This document shows positions 7,181-15,024 of a stretch of DNA of 15,845 nucleotides, in pieces. Position 1 is the first letter of the stretch, and each line of letters starts with the position of its first letter. Where the stretch lies: assembly GCA_004356555.1 (NCBI GenBank), contig SMWY01000064.1, positions 1-15,845 on the forward strand, written 5' to 3'. A program made the position numbers and the translations under genes. The notes below the pieces were generated by a model. That model was not told the origin of the DNA and ran no database searches. It was given only the letters and a program-made list of their open reading frames with translations. The DNA is from Candidatus Dadabacteria bacterium (GTDB lineage: Bacteria > Desulfobacterota_D > UBA1144 > Nemesobacterales > UBA2774).

Positions 7181-8905
7181 ATGAAGTTACTATTCAAACC
7201 ACGTGATCTTAAATACATCGGAAAAGGAACTCTCCCCTTCGGTACTTTCGAAGATACCAAAGAATGGCAGCCTCTTACAAAGTATCTGGAAAAAGGGGCG
7301 GAGATGTTTCCAGATAAATCGATGTTCAGAGTAGCAGACCGCGATGGGAATCTCAATAATAACTTCACATATAAAGAAACAAATAATTGGGCGAACCGTA
7401 TAGCTAACGGCCTTAAAAATGATTACGGTATTAACAAAGGTGAAAGGGTAGGAATTTATATGCTTAACTCACCTGAATATGTTGTTTCAATACTAGCTTG
7501 CCATAAGACAGGAGCGGTTCAAGTACCAATAAACAAGGAAGAAAAGGGCGAAAGGCTTGCATATGTAATCAATTACTCAGAAATGATTGCACTCATTGTA
7601 GACCCTGAGGGTGTTGAGTTTATTGAAGAAATTGGAGAGACCTTAGAAAACCTTAAAATCATATTTATGACTGGTGATCCAGAAAAGGTTCCAGAGGAAA
7701 TATCGGGAATAAGAACTCTCCCTTTTTCTACTTTTAATAACTATTCAAGCGATAACCCCGGAGTCAATGTTTCTACTAAGGACGCTGAAAGATGCATGTT
7801 TACCTCAGGAACGACAGGAATGCCAAAAGGTGTCTCAAGAAACCACGGCGGTGTAGTATTAACAGTAAGAGGATTTATACAGCAGCAAGGTATTCGTAAC
7901 GAAGACATTCTAATGAGCGTTCTTACCCTAGGACATGCAAATGCTCAGGTTATGGGTCTTTTCAGCGCTATTGGGGCTGGAGCAAGTGTAGTTTTCTATA
8001 CCCGGTTTTCAGCATCAAACTTTTGGAAATGGGCTTATGAATGCGGAGCTACATATGTAGGTCTGATTGGAGCAGTTGGCGAGTATCTATGGGCGGCTGA
8101 GCCCTCAGAATGGGACAAAAAGCACAATATTAGGACAGTTCTTTCAGGTCCCGCGCCTCGAAACTTAGAAGAATTTCAGAAACGCTTTAATACAAGAATA
8201 ATTGATGGATACGGCTCAACTGAGATGGGAATGGTATTATGGAAAGACCTGGAAGATCACCGTCCCGGTTCATCAGGATACCCAATGGAGGGCTATTATG
8301 TAGAACTTAGAAACCCTGAAAATACTAACGAAGTAATGCGTCCGTTTTGGGATCCTTCTGAAAACCCTACACCTCCTGATGAAGCAAAGGGACTATTATT
8401 TATTAAACCCCTTATTCCTCACACAACGCTTAATGAATATTTCAAAGACAAAAGACGCACTAAAGAAGCCTTTGATGATGACGGTTTTTTCAATTCCGAT
8501 GATTTATTCGCTTGCGGTATAGACGGCAGGTTCTACTTTCAGGGACGCTACAGCAGAATCCGCGTTTCGGGAGAAAATGTAGATCCAATAGCCGTTCAAG
8601 ACGTTGCAATGCAGTATGATTCGATACAGGAGGCTGTAACTGTTGGTATAAGACTGCCCAATGTATCCGATGACGAGATTAAACTTAATCTCACCTTGAA
8701 AAAGGGGGCAAGTTTTGATCCGGTAGAGTTTTGCATGTGGATGGCTGAAAGATCTCCAGTTTTTATGGTGCCCAGATTCATTGAGGTTTACGAAAACGGT
8801 TTCCCTATAACAGCGACCCAAAAAATTAGGGTTGCCGAGATAAAAGAAATATCTGAGAACACATGGGATAGGAACAAGACCGACATAAAGTTCAAAGCAA
8901 GATAA
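7181..8905 (+). CDS. AMP-forming acyl-CoA ligase, CaiC/FATP-like clade (copy 1)
   Basis: This enzyme activates a carboxylic acid as its acyl-adenylate and transfers it to coenzyme A. The 574 residues carry the family core motifs: P-loop TSGTTGMPKG (208-217), DGYGSTEMG (from D342), NSDDL (438-442) in place of the usual TGD, GRYSRIRVSGEN (from G455) and the catalytic lysine K548 in TATQK. FSASNFW and GENV recall carnitine-CoA ligase CaiC and the FATP/very-long-chain acyl-CoA synthetases; the substrate is unknown. AAGGAG stands seven bases before the ATG. The two genes flank an antiporter gene, and the proteins are roughly 70-75 % identical by eye. The stop is one base from the antiporter's stop on the other strand. 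No transit or membrane segment is seen, so the enzyme is probably cytoplasmic. Confidence 0.92.
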   Translation: MKLLFKPRDLKYIGKGTLPFGTFEDTKEWQPLTKYLEKGAEMFPDKSMFRVADRDGNLNNNFTYKETNNWANRIANGLKNDYGINKGERVGIYMLNSPEYVVSILACHKTGAVQVPINKEEKGERLAYVINYSEMIALIVDPEGVEFIEEIGETLENLKIIFMTGDPEKVPEEISGIRTLPFSTFNNYSSDNPGVNVSTKDAERCMFTSGTTGMPKGVSRNHGGVVLTVRGFIQQQGIRNEDILMSVLTLGHANAQVMGLFSAIGAGASVVFYTRFSASNFWKWAYECGATYVGLIGAVGEYLWAAEPSEWDKKHNIRTVLSGPAPRNLEEFQKRFNTRIIDGYGSTEMGMVLWKDLEDHRPGSSGYPMEGYYVELRNPENTNEVMRPFWDPSENPTPPDEAKGLLFIKPLIPHTTLNEYFKDKRRTKEAFDDDGFFNSDDLFACGIDGRFYFQGRYSRIRVSGENVDPIAVQDVAMQYDSIQEAVTVGIRLPNVSDDEIKLNLTLKKGASFDPVEFCMWMAERSPVFMVPRFIEVYENGFPITATQKIRVAEIKEISENTWDRNKTDIKFKAR

Positions 8906-8906
8906 T

Positions 8907-9863
8907 TTATCTAAATACCATAAATATAAACGCGGCATAGAGAACTAATAGCGAAATTCCCTCAACCCTGCCAACTTTCTTTCCAGTTATCATTAGAGGA
9001 AGCACCAATATAGAGAAGAAAATCATTACCGGAAATTCAAATCTGAGTAGAGCACTATCTACTGTTACCGGGTGAATGATTGAGATCACGCCAAGTATTC
9101 CTATATTAAAAATATTGCTCCCTATTATATTACCTACAATTATGTCGTGCTCTTTTCTGATAGCAGCGATTATAGTGGTGGAAAGCTCGGGAAGTGATGT
9201 ACCGATAGCAACAGCGGTAATACTTATAACAAGCTCGCTAATCCCAACTACCCTCGCTATAAAAATAGCTGAATCAACTACGAACCTAGCTCCGATAATA
9301 AGTGCGACAAGCCCAAGAACGATAAAAACAACCTGTTTCCGGACAGAATTGCCTGAACCTACAAATTCTTCAAATTCTTCCTCAACTTCTTTAGGCTCTT
9401 TCTTAGAACCAAAATAACTATATATCGTAAACGCTATGAGCGCTCCGAAAAGAAAGACTCCTTGCAGAAGACCCAAGTTTAAGCTCCAGGCTGCCAACCC
9501 ATAGAGAATTAACGAAAGCGCAATCATGATTGGCACTTCTACTTTTATTATCCTTATCTGAATAATAAGAGGGCTTATTATTGCCCCTATCCCGAGTATT
9601 AAACCTATGTTTGATATATTACTACCAATTATATTTCCAAGCACTACATCGCTTGCCCCTTTTAAAGCTGCAATTAAACCTACAACAAATTCTGGAGCGG
9701 AAGTCCCGAATGCAACTACCGTCAAACCTATTACGATTGGGCTTATTCCAAGTACGCGGGCAAGGCGGGAGGCACCCCTAACTAAACCCTCCCCTCCCAA
9801 AAAAAGCATTATTAATCCAACCACAAATAATATTATTGCGACAGCAATACTCATAGAGAACAT
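8907..9863 (-). CDS. Na+/Ca2+ exchanger family (CaCA) inner-membrane antiporter
   Basis: This 318-residue protein is almost wholly hydrophobic, about ten membrane helices, and carries the two inverted alpha repeats that define the CaCA family. Alpha-1 has GTSAPE (E58) and GNIIGSN (76-82); alpha-2 has GTSLPE (E226) and GNIIGSN (244-250). The two glutamates are the ion ligands of the family. An acidic loop at about 156-168 separates the halves. It probably exports Ca2+ against Na+ or H+ influx, like bacterial YrbG-type proteins. Start choice is open: AAGGAG at 9866-9871 is only two bases from the ATG at 9863 and 11 bases from the next in-frame ATG at 9854. The gene sits on the opposite strand between two related ligase genes, and nothing in the sequence links it to them functionally. 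Confidence 0.93.
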   Translation of the reverse strand: MFSMSIAVAIILFVVGLIMLFLGGEGLVRGASRLARVLGISPIVIGLTVVAFGTSAPEFVVGLIAALKGASDVVLGNIIGSNISNIGLILGIGAIISPLIIQIRIIKVEVPIMIALSLILYGLAAWSLNLGLLQGVFLFGALIAFTIYSYFGSKKEPKEVEEEFEEFVGSGNSVRKQVVFIVLGLVALIIGARFVVDSAIFIARVVGISELVISITAVAIGTSLPELSTTIIAAIRKEHDIIVGNIIGSNIFNIGILGVISIIHPVTVDSALLRFEFPVMIFFSILVLPLMITGKKVGRVEGISLLVLYAAFIFMVFR

Positions 9864-9871
9864 AACTCCTT

Positions 9872-9909
9872 AACTTATTTACAGCCCAGAAACTTATGTA
9901 CAGTCCAGA
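9872..9909. repeat. Tandem 19-bp direct repeat in front of the antiporter gene
   Basis: Two abutting 19-base units, 9872-9890 and 9891-9909, match at 17 positions. Both begin AACTTAT and end ACAG-Y-CCAGA. The first ends nine bases before the antiporter start codon and overlaps its Shine-Dalgarno sequence by a few bases only, so the pair lies in the antiporter leader or promoter. It could be a doubled binding site or a slippage duplication. Confidence 0.7.
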
Positions 9910-9913
9910 TTTG

Positions 9914-9940
9914 AAAAATGACTATAGTCGACTCATTTTT
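9914..9940. repeat. 27-bp inverted repeat between the antiporter and second ligase genes
   Basis: AAAAATGA at 9914-9921 and TCATTTTT at 9933-9940 are exact complements around 11 bases, which contain the palindromic hexamer GTCGAC (9927-9932). A nested 10-bp palindrome, GACTATAGTC, lies at 9920-9929. Placed between two divergent start codons, it fits an operator better than a terminator. Its stem is only A/T-rich, and no gene ends nearby. Confidence 0.5.
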
Positions 9941-10005
9941 ATTAATCATACACACTTAAATACATTAAACTAAAGTAGTATATTTGGGGAGATATTTTAC
10001 ACGGT

Positions 10006-10035
10006 TTGACAAGTGTATCTTATTGGACTTATATT
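10006..10035 (+). promoter_or_regulatory. Promoter of the second acyl-CoA ligase gene
   Basis: TTGACA at 10006-10011 and TATATT at 10030-10035 are 18 bases apart. The leader would be about 37 bases and contains a strong ribosome binding site, AAGGAGGAG at 10066-10074. The boxes and spacing equal those of P1 of the first ligase gene, although the sequence between them differs. Confidence 0.65.
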
Positions 10036-10078
10036 ATTCGCTGGTCTGAAATATAGAAATTAAGCAAGGAGGAGTATA

Positions 10079-11809
10079 ATGCGTTTATTATTTAGGCCCC
10101 GGGATACAAAATACCTGGGAGAAGGAACACTTCCATTCGGAAATTTTGAAGACACAATGGAATGGCAGCCGATTACAAAATGCCTTGAGATGGGGGCAGA
10201 ACAATTCCCAGATAAAGCAATGTTTAAAATTGCTAATAATAATGGAGAAGTTTCTGAAAGCTATACGTATAAGGAAACAAATCAGTGGGCCAATAGAGTT
10301 GCCAATGGTCTTAAAGACGACTTCGGAGTTAATAAGGGCGATAAGGTTGGGATGTACATGCTCAACTGTTCTGAATATGTAGCTTCAATTATCGCGATTC
10401 ATAAGATAGGCGGCGTTCAGGTACCTATCAATAAAGATGAAAAGGGCGAGAGGCTTGCTTATGTAATTAACTATTCTGAAATGGGAACACTTATCGTTGA
10501 TCCTGGAAGCTTGTCGCTCCTAGAAGAAATCGCGGGTGATATAGAAAACCTTAAAGTCATATTTATGACCGGTGACCCAAATGACGTTCCTTCTGATATA
10601 GGAGGAATAAAAACCCTGCCTTTTTCTACTGCGTTCGACGGTGCTTCAAGTGAAAATACCGGCGTTGAGGTAACCACGCATGATATGGAAAGATGTATGT
10701 TCACCTCGGGTACGACAGGAATGCCAAAGGGTGTTGCTAGGGACCACGGTGGTATTCTTATGACGGTAAGAGCATATCTTCAGCAGCAGGGCGTTAGAAG
10801 TGAAGATGTTCTCATGAGCATTCTTTCTCTTGGGCATGCCAATGCTCAGGTTATGTGTTTATTCAGCGCTATGGGATCAGGAGCAACAGCTGTGTTCTTC
10901 ACCCGATTTTCAGCATCTAGTTTCTGGAAATGGGCTGCAGGATGCGGAGCTACCGGTGTTAACATGTTAGGTGCTGTTGCAGAGTACTTGTGGGCTGCAG
11001 AGCCTTCAGAATGGGACAAGAAACATAAAATCAGAATCATGCTTGGTTCCCCTGCACCAAGAAACTTGCAAGAGTTTCAGGAGCGCTTTGGGGTAAGAGT
11101 AATTGATGGTTACGGCTCCACTGAAATGGGTATGGTACTTTGGAAAGACCCAGAAGACCACCGCCCGGGATCATCAGGCTTCCCAATGGATGGATATTAT
11201 GCGGAGCTAAGAGACCCTGAGGACATTACTAAGGTTTTAAGACCTTTCTGGGATCCTTATGAAAATCCGACACCTCCCGATGATGCTAAAGGACTCTTAT
11301 ACATTAAGCCCCTCGTACCACACACAACATTGAACGAATACTTTAAAGATGAAAGGAGAACCAGAGAGGCGTTCGATGACGATGGATTTTTTAACTCAGA
11401 TGACCTTTTTGCAAGGGGAATTGACGGAAGGTATTACTTCGCCGGAAGATTCAGCAGAATAAGAGTGTCCGGAGAAAACGTTGATCCGATTGCTGTTCAG
11501 GACGTAGCTGTGCAGTATGAAGCGCTTCAGGAAGCTGTAGCAGTCGGTATTAGACTTCCTAATGTATCGGATGACGAAATCAAGCTAAACGTAACCCTAA
11601 AAGCCGGTGCTGAGTTTGATCCTGTTGAATTTAGCCATTGGATGGCTGAAAAAGTTATGGTAGCTATGGTTCCAAGATTTATTGAAGTATATGAAGATGG
11701 TTTCCCTGTTACAGCTACTCAGAAAATCAAAGTCGCAGAGATAAAAGAAATCACAGATAAAACCTGGGATAGAAATAAAGCTGGAATTAAATTCAGCGCA
11801 AGAAAATAG
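10079..11809 (+). CDS. AMP-forming acyl-CoA ligase, CaiC/FATP-like clade (copy 2)
   Basis: A 576-residue paralogue of the ligase at 7181, colinear with it except for one extra residue near position 190 and the C-terminal tip. It has the same catalytic set: TSGTTGMPKG (209-218), DGYGSTEMG (from D343), NSDDL, GRFSRIRVSGEN and the lysine in TATQK. Differences concentrate where acyl pockets are formed in the family. TGVNMLGAVAE here replaces TYVGLIGAVGE, and MLGSPAP replaces VLSGPAP, suggesting a different acid substrate. The ribosome binding site is stronger than in copy 1, and the gene has a simple promoter without the palindrome, so it may be expressed more constitutively. Its stop is 33 bases before tadA, which has no visible promoter of its own. 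The pair most likely arose by duplication of an ancestral gene; the antiporter lies between them. Confidence 0.92.
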   Translation: MRLLFRPRDTKYLGEGTLPFGNFEDTMEWQPITKCLEMGAEQFPDKAMFKIANNNGEVSESYTYKETNQWANRVANGLKDDFGVNKGDKVGMYMLNCSEYVASIIAIHKIGGVQVPINKDEKGERLAYVINYSEMGTLIVDPGSLSLLEEIAGDIENLKVIFMTGDPNDVPSDIGGIKTLPFSTAFDGASSENTGVEVTTHDMERCMFTSGTTGMPKGVARDHGGILMTVRAYLQQQGVRSEDVLMSILSLGHANAQVMCLFSAMGSGATAVFFTRFSASSFWKWAAGCGATGVNMLGAVAEYLWAAEPSEWDKKHKIRIMLGSPAPRNLQEFQERFGVRVIDGYGSTEMGMVLWKDPEDHRPGSSGFPMDGYYAELRDPEDITKVLRPFWDPYENPTPPDDAKGLLYIKPLVPHTTLNEYFKDERRTREAFDDDGFFNSDDLFARGIDGRYYFAGRFSRIRVSGENVDPIAVQDVAVQYEALQEAVAVGIRLPNVSDDEIKLNVTLKAGAEFDPVEFSHWMAEKVMVAMVPRFIEVYEDGFPVTATQKIKVAEIKEITDKTWDRNKAGIKFSARK

Positions 11810-11842
11810 TTTTTGACTCTAGTCATATCGCTTCACCGAGTT

Positions 11843-12301
11843 ATGACAGATAATGATAGAAAATTTATGCTCCTGGCTATTGAGCAAGCTCAATTAGCCG
11901 GGAGTATCGGTGAAGTACCCATCGGCGCAATTATTACCGACAAACACAACAATCTTATTTCATCAGGCTATAACCTGCGTGAAAGTAACTTTGATCCTAC
12001 CGGGCATGCAGAAATAATTGCGATAAAAAAGGCTTCAGAGAAATTAAAAAGCTGGAGGTTGGACGGAACTACTCTCTATGTCACTATAGAGCCTTGTCCC
12101 ATGTGTATGGGAGCAATAGTGCTGGCAAGAATCAGTCATCTGGTCTTTGGAGCAAGGGATCCTAAAGCGGGCTCAGCATTTTCCCTTTACAATATCGGTA
12201 CCGATAATAAATTAAATCATAATGTTGAAGTTAAAGAAGGTGTGTGTGAAATAGAATGTTCAAATCTGCTTAAAGTATTTTTTAAAACCTTACGAGAATA
12301 A
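11843..12301 (+). CDS. tadA: tRNA-specific adenosine deaminase
   Basis: TadA deaminates adenosine 34 in the anticodon of tRNA-Arg(ACG) to inosine, which lets that tRNA read several arginine codons; it is normally essential. From the ATG at 11843 the protein has 152 residues, the usual size. The zinc site is complete: H55 with the proton-shuttling E57 in HAE, and C85 and C88 in PCPMC. The GEVPIGA segment, also typical, precedes them. This ATG gives the family N-terminus. An in-frame TTG at 11813 would add ten unlikely residues. The Shine-Dalgarno is weak (only CGAG close by), so translation may rely partly on read-through from the ligase gene 33 bases upstream. It is convergent with the zinc-ribbon gene, 11 bases apart. 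Confidence 0.95.
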   Translation: MTDNDRKFMLLAIEQAQLAGSIGEVPIGAIITDKHNNLISSGYNLRESNFDPTGHAEIIAIKKASEKLKSWRLDGTTLYVTIEPCPMCMGAIVLARISHLVFGARDPKAGSAFSLYNIGTDNKLNHNVEVKEGVCEIECSNLLKVFFKTLRE

Positions 12302-12312
12302 ACCCTTAAGGT

Positions 12313-12630
12313 TTAAGCCTTACCGGAAATAATCTGTATTATATTTCCTATAACACTCTCATTCTCAGTTCCGGCTAGTTTCTCAAGTTCCCCCTCATCA
12401 AGCCATACACCGTCACACAGGAGGCAGCGGTCTATTTTAATTCCTCGGAAGATAACTTCGTTTAAATCAGCTCCGCACTTAGGACACTTCATATAGCACT
12501 GGGCTTTGGTTTGCTCTCTCTCTTGTTCTGAAAGCTGTTCATTCAATTCTGCTTTTAACTGCTTAGTTTTTTCTGCCTCTTCTTTAGCTATATATTCGTC
12601 TTCAGCCCTTGTTCTTTTATCTGCCGTCAT
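12313..12630 (-). CDS. Small protein with a TFIIB-type zinc ribbon
   Basis: A 105-residue protein in two parts. Residues 1-44 are highly charged (Glu, Lys, Gln) and should form a helix or coiled coil. Residues 47-86 form a zinc ribbon of the zf-TFIIB type: C49 and C52 in CPKCG, C69 and C72 in CLLCDGVW, followed by the typical WLDEGELEKL. The hydrophobic C-terminal tip (NIIQIISG) may pack against a partner. Such proteins are widespread in bacteria and mostly uncharacterised; nucleic-acid or protein binding is likely, but no reaction can be assigned. The start is supported by GGGGA seven bases before the ATG. The gene follows jag on the same strand after 39 bases, so it could be the last gene of the rpmH-jag operon. 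Confidence 0.85.
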   Translation of the reverse strand: MTADKRTRAEDEYIAKEEAEKTKQLKAELNEQLSEQEREQTKAQCYMKCPKCGADLNEVIFRGIKIDRCLLCDGVWLDEGELEKLAGTENESVIGNIIQIISGKA

Positions 12631-12669
12631 TAACGTTCCCCTATTATAGAGAGTATATTTCCTTTTTAT

Positions 12670-13320
12670 TTAGCCCCTTGACTGGTGTGGGGTTATTATA
12701 ATCCTCTTTTCATCACGCTCAACCTTTGTTTCGTAACCCACTCCGCCTTCTCTTTTAAGCGCTATATAGGCCATTCTTCTTTCCGAAGCCGACATGGGTT
12801 CAAGCGATATTGGTTTCTGTATCTTTCTAACTTTTTTAGCAGTATCTTTAACTAGTCTTGATATCTTGTCCTCTCTCCGCCTTTTATATCCGTCTACATC
12901 GATCGATATTCTCTTTTCCCTTCCGTCTTCAGACGAACGTCCGGAAATTTTTCCAACAATATATTCAAGCGCCTTAATCATCTCTCCCCTCTTACCAATG
13001 AGAAGACCCTTATCGTTTGTATCTCGTATATCCAATTTTATCCTGTCCGGATTTTCTCTAATTCCAACGGAATAAGTCGGGACTAAATGTCCTAGAATCG
13101 CTTCAAGTGCTTTTTTCGCTTTAAGCCCTTTCTCACTTAAGTTTTCGTCCTTTACAGTAATTCTAATCTTTGCATTTCTACTGCCTATACCTAAAACTCC
13201 CTTTGAACTCTTTTGGAGAACCTCAACGTCAATCTCACTCCTTGAAATCCCTAATTCTTCACAGGCGCTCATAGTCGCATCGGATACCGTTTTTCCTTCT
13301 TTTTCAAGAACTATTCCCAT
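12670..13320 (-). CDS. jag: Jag/KhpB RNA-binding protein (Jag_N, KH and R3H domains)
   Basis: This 216-residue protein has the three Jag modules: an N-terminal Jag_N domain (about 1-55, with GVLGIGSRNAKI), a KH domain with the RNA-binding loop GKRG at 109-112, and an R3H-like domain at about 150-212. Related proteins bind RNA and influence cell division and envelope synthesis, and the gene commonly follows yidC. In the R3H signature (R-x3-H) the arginine is R181 but the histidine position is Y185, a substitution that may weaken single-stranded nucleic-acid binding. It starts two bases after the yidC stop, and its ribosome binding site lies within the end of yidC. Confidence 0.93.
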   Translation of the reverse strand: MGIVLEKEGKTVSDATMSACEELGISRSEIDVEVLQKSSKGVLGIGSRNAKIRITVKDENLSEKGLKAKKALEAILGHLVPTYSVGIRENPDRIKLDIRDTNDKGLLIGKRGEMIKALEYIVGKISGRSSEDGREKRISIDVDGYKRRREDKISRLVKDTAKKVRKIQKPISLEPMSASERRMAYIALKREGGVGYETKVERDEKRIIITPHQSRG

Positions 13321-13322
13321 AA

Positions 13323-15014
13323 CTATCCTCCTTTAAGAGCCAATACTTTACGATTTACATATATCTGCTGAACTATTGACAAAATATTGCTCACAGTCCA
13401 GTAGAGTACTAATCCCGAGGGTAAATTCCAAAAGAGAAATATAAAAACTATAGGCATATATTGCATTAATTTCATCTGGAGCTGCATATTTTCTCCACCC
13501 ATGGCAGTACTCATCGGAGTCATCTTCTGTGAAATAAACCATGCCGCACCCATTATCAAGGGAAGTACTCTAAAGGGTATACCCACATAGGGTATATCAA
13601 AGAGCATGCCCGGTTCAGCCAGATCACTGATCCATAAGAAGGAACTATGCCTTAAATCAATAGAATGACGTAAGATATCATAAATCGCTATAAATACCGG
13701 AAACTGTATTAAAAGCGGTAAACAACCCCCCAATTGACCAAGAGGGTTGATTCCATGTTTAGAATAAAGTGCCATTAGCTCGGTGTTTTGTTTGCTTTTA
13801 TCATCCTTGTACTTTTCTTTGAGCGCATCCATCTCCGGCTTAACTTTTTCAGTCTTCATCTGCAATTTTTTCATGGAGACCATAGACTTTACTGTAAGAG
13901 GAAAGAATAGAACTCTAATTATTATAGTTAGGACAATGATAGATACGCCGTAATTGTGAAAATAGCCGTTTAGCCATTCAAGAAATTTGAGCATAGGTTT
14001 TGCAAGAAAACCAAACCACCCATAATTAATGGCTTTATCAAGACCATATCCGACAGGACTAAGAAAGCTGGATTCCAAAGGACCCATGTAAACTTCCCAA
14101 GTTCTTAAAGAACTCTTTCCGGATGGGATTGCATTAACAGGATACGCGAACTGAGCCTTTACTAGTTCTTCCTTCTGAGTAGGTACTAATTCAACAACCG
14201 TTTCTGCCCCCGTTTCAGGAAGAAAAGTAGACATAAAATACTTTTCGGAAAATCCAAACCAATTTATTACACCCTTATAATTAATAATTTTATCAGGATT
14301 ACTATCTACTCTCTCCACACTGTCAGAAACCATAACAATGAAGGTTTTACTGTCTCCCCCTCTCATACCCACGCTTTTAACTTGGCCAGGCCACTTAACA
14401 ACCACCCTTTCCTGTATAGAATTTCCACTTGAATTCGCGATTTCAAATGTCTGTTTCACAAGATAGTTTGAGGAATCTATCTCATATATGTTTTTTATTG
14501 TTATACCCTCAGGGGAGGTCCATCGAAAGGTAAGCTCTTTAGTTCCTTCGGACACACTAACGTTACTCCCTCCGTCATACTGATAGGGAATAAACTCAGG
14601 TATTTTTAGTCCTTTGACCTGTAGTAAAGCGTTAAATCCTGGGTGAGAATCATTGAAAAGATTAACTAGCTCACTACCATCGCCGTTTGTGCTGGCTTTA
14701 TAGTTTTTTAACTCCCATGAAATAACTCTAGCTCCTGCTGTATCTATTACTCCCTTATATAAAGGAGTATCAACCGTTACTAGGGCACCCTTGGGAGCAT
14801 TAATATCATTGATAGAAGTAGGTCCGGTATCAAAACTATCAAACTTTTCAGTTGAACCGCTTTCAGAAAAAGGAAAAGTTTCTTGGGTTGCTTCCTGTGT
14901 TATTTCATTTTGTTTTCGCGTTTCTTCCGGTGGTTTACCGAAGAAATACGAGTAGCCTATCATAATAATAAAGGCGCACGCCAAAAATATAATCCAATTT
15001 GATTTGTTTTCCAT
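13323..15014 (-). CDS. yidC: Membrane protein insertase YidC/Oxa1
   Basis: YidC inserts and folds inner-membrane proteins, alone or with SecYEG. The 563 residues show the Gram-negative architecture: an N-terminal membrane anchor (about 7-25), a periplasmic beta-rich domain (about 60-325) and the conserved C-terminal five-helix core. The key groove arginine is R367 in IIIRVLFFPLT, essentially at the E. coli position. The charged cytoplasmic hairpin (about 380-412), the GCLPLLIQFPVFIA segment and the terminal QQIYVNRK are all typical. It starts ten bases after yidD. AAAGG seven bases before its ATG overlaps the yidD stop. It is one of the core genes of the operon. Confidence 0.97.
   Translation of the reverse strand: MENKSNWIIFLACAFIIMIGYSYFFGKPPEETRKQNEITQEATQETFPFSESGSTEKFDSFDTGPTSINDINAPKGALVTVDTPLYKGVIDTAGARVISWELKNYKASTNGDGSELVNLFNDSHPGFNALLQVKGLKIPEFIPYQYDGGSNVSVSEGTKELTFRWTSPEGITIKNIYEIDSSNYLVKQTFEIANSSGNSIQERVVVKWPGQVKSVGMRGGDSKTFIVMVSDSVERVDSNPDKIINYKGVINWFGFSEKYFMSTFLPETGAETVVELVPTQKEELVKAQFAYPVNAIPSGKSSLRTWEVYMGPLESSFLSPVGYGLDKAINYGWFGFLAKPMLKFLEWLNGYFHNYGVSIIVLTIIIRVLFFPLTVKSMVSMKKLQMKTEKVKPEMDALKEKYKDDKSKQNTELMALYSKHGINPLGQLGGCLPLLIQFPVFIAIYDILRHSIDLRHSSFLWISDLAEPGMLFDIPYVGIPFRVLPLIMGAAWFISQKMTPMSTAMGGENMQLQMKLMQYMPIVFIFLFWNLPSGLVLYWTVSNILSIVQQIYVNRKVLALKGG
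13327..13334 (-). promoter_or_regulatory. Ribosome binding site of jag encoded in the last codons of yidC
   Basis: AAAGGAGG encodes the C-terminal Lys-Gly-Gly of YidC (the first G of the last codon in part) and stands six bases before the jag ATG. The strong site and the two-base gap between stop and start point to translational coupling of the two proteins. Confidence 0.7.
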
Positions 15015-15024
15015 CCCTTAACCT

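Noticed and set aside
12299..12315. Six-base stem (TAAACC/GGTTTA) with a five-base loop joining the stops of tadA and the zinc-ribbon gene
   Set aside because: The stem is short and A/T-rich, with no T-run on either side, so it does not support a terminator call.
12643..12648. Perfect TATAAT on the minus strand before the zinc-ribbon gene
   Set aside because: No -35 box lies 16-18 bases upstream and the leader would be very short, so co-transcription with jag is the simpler view.
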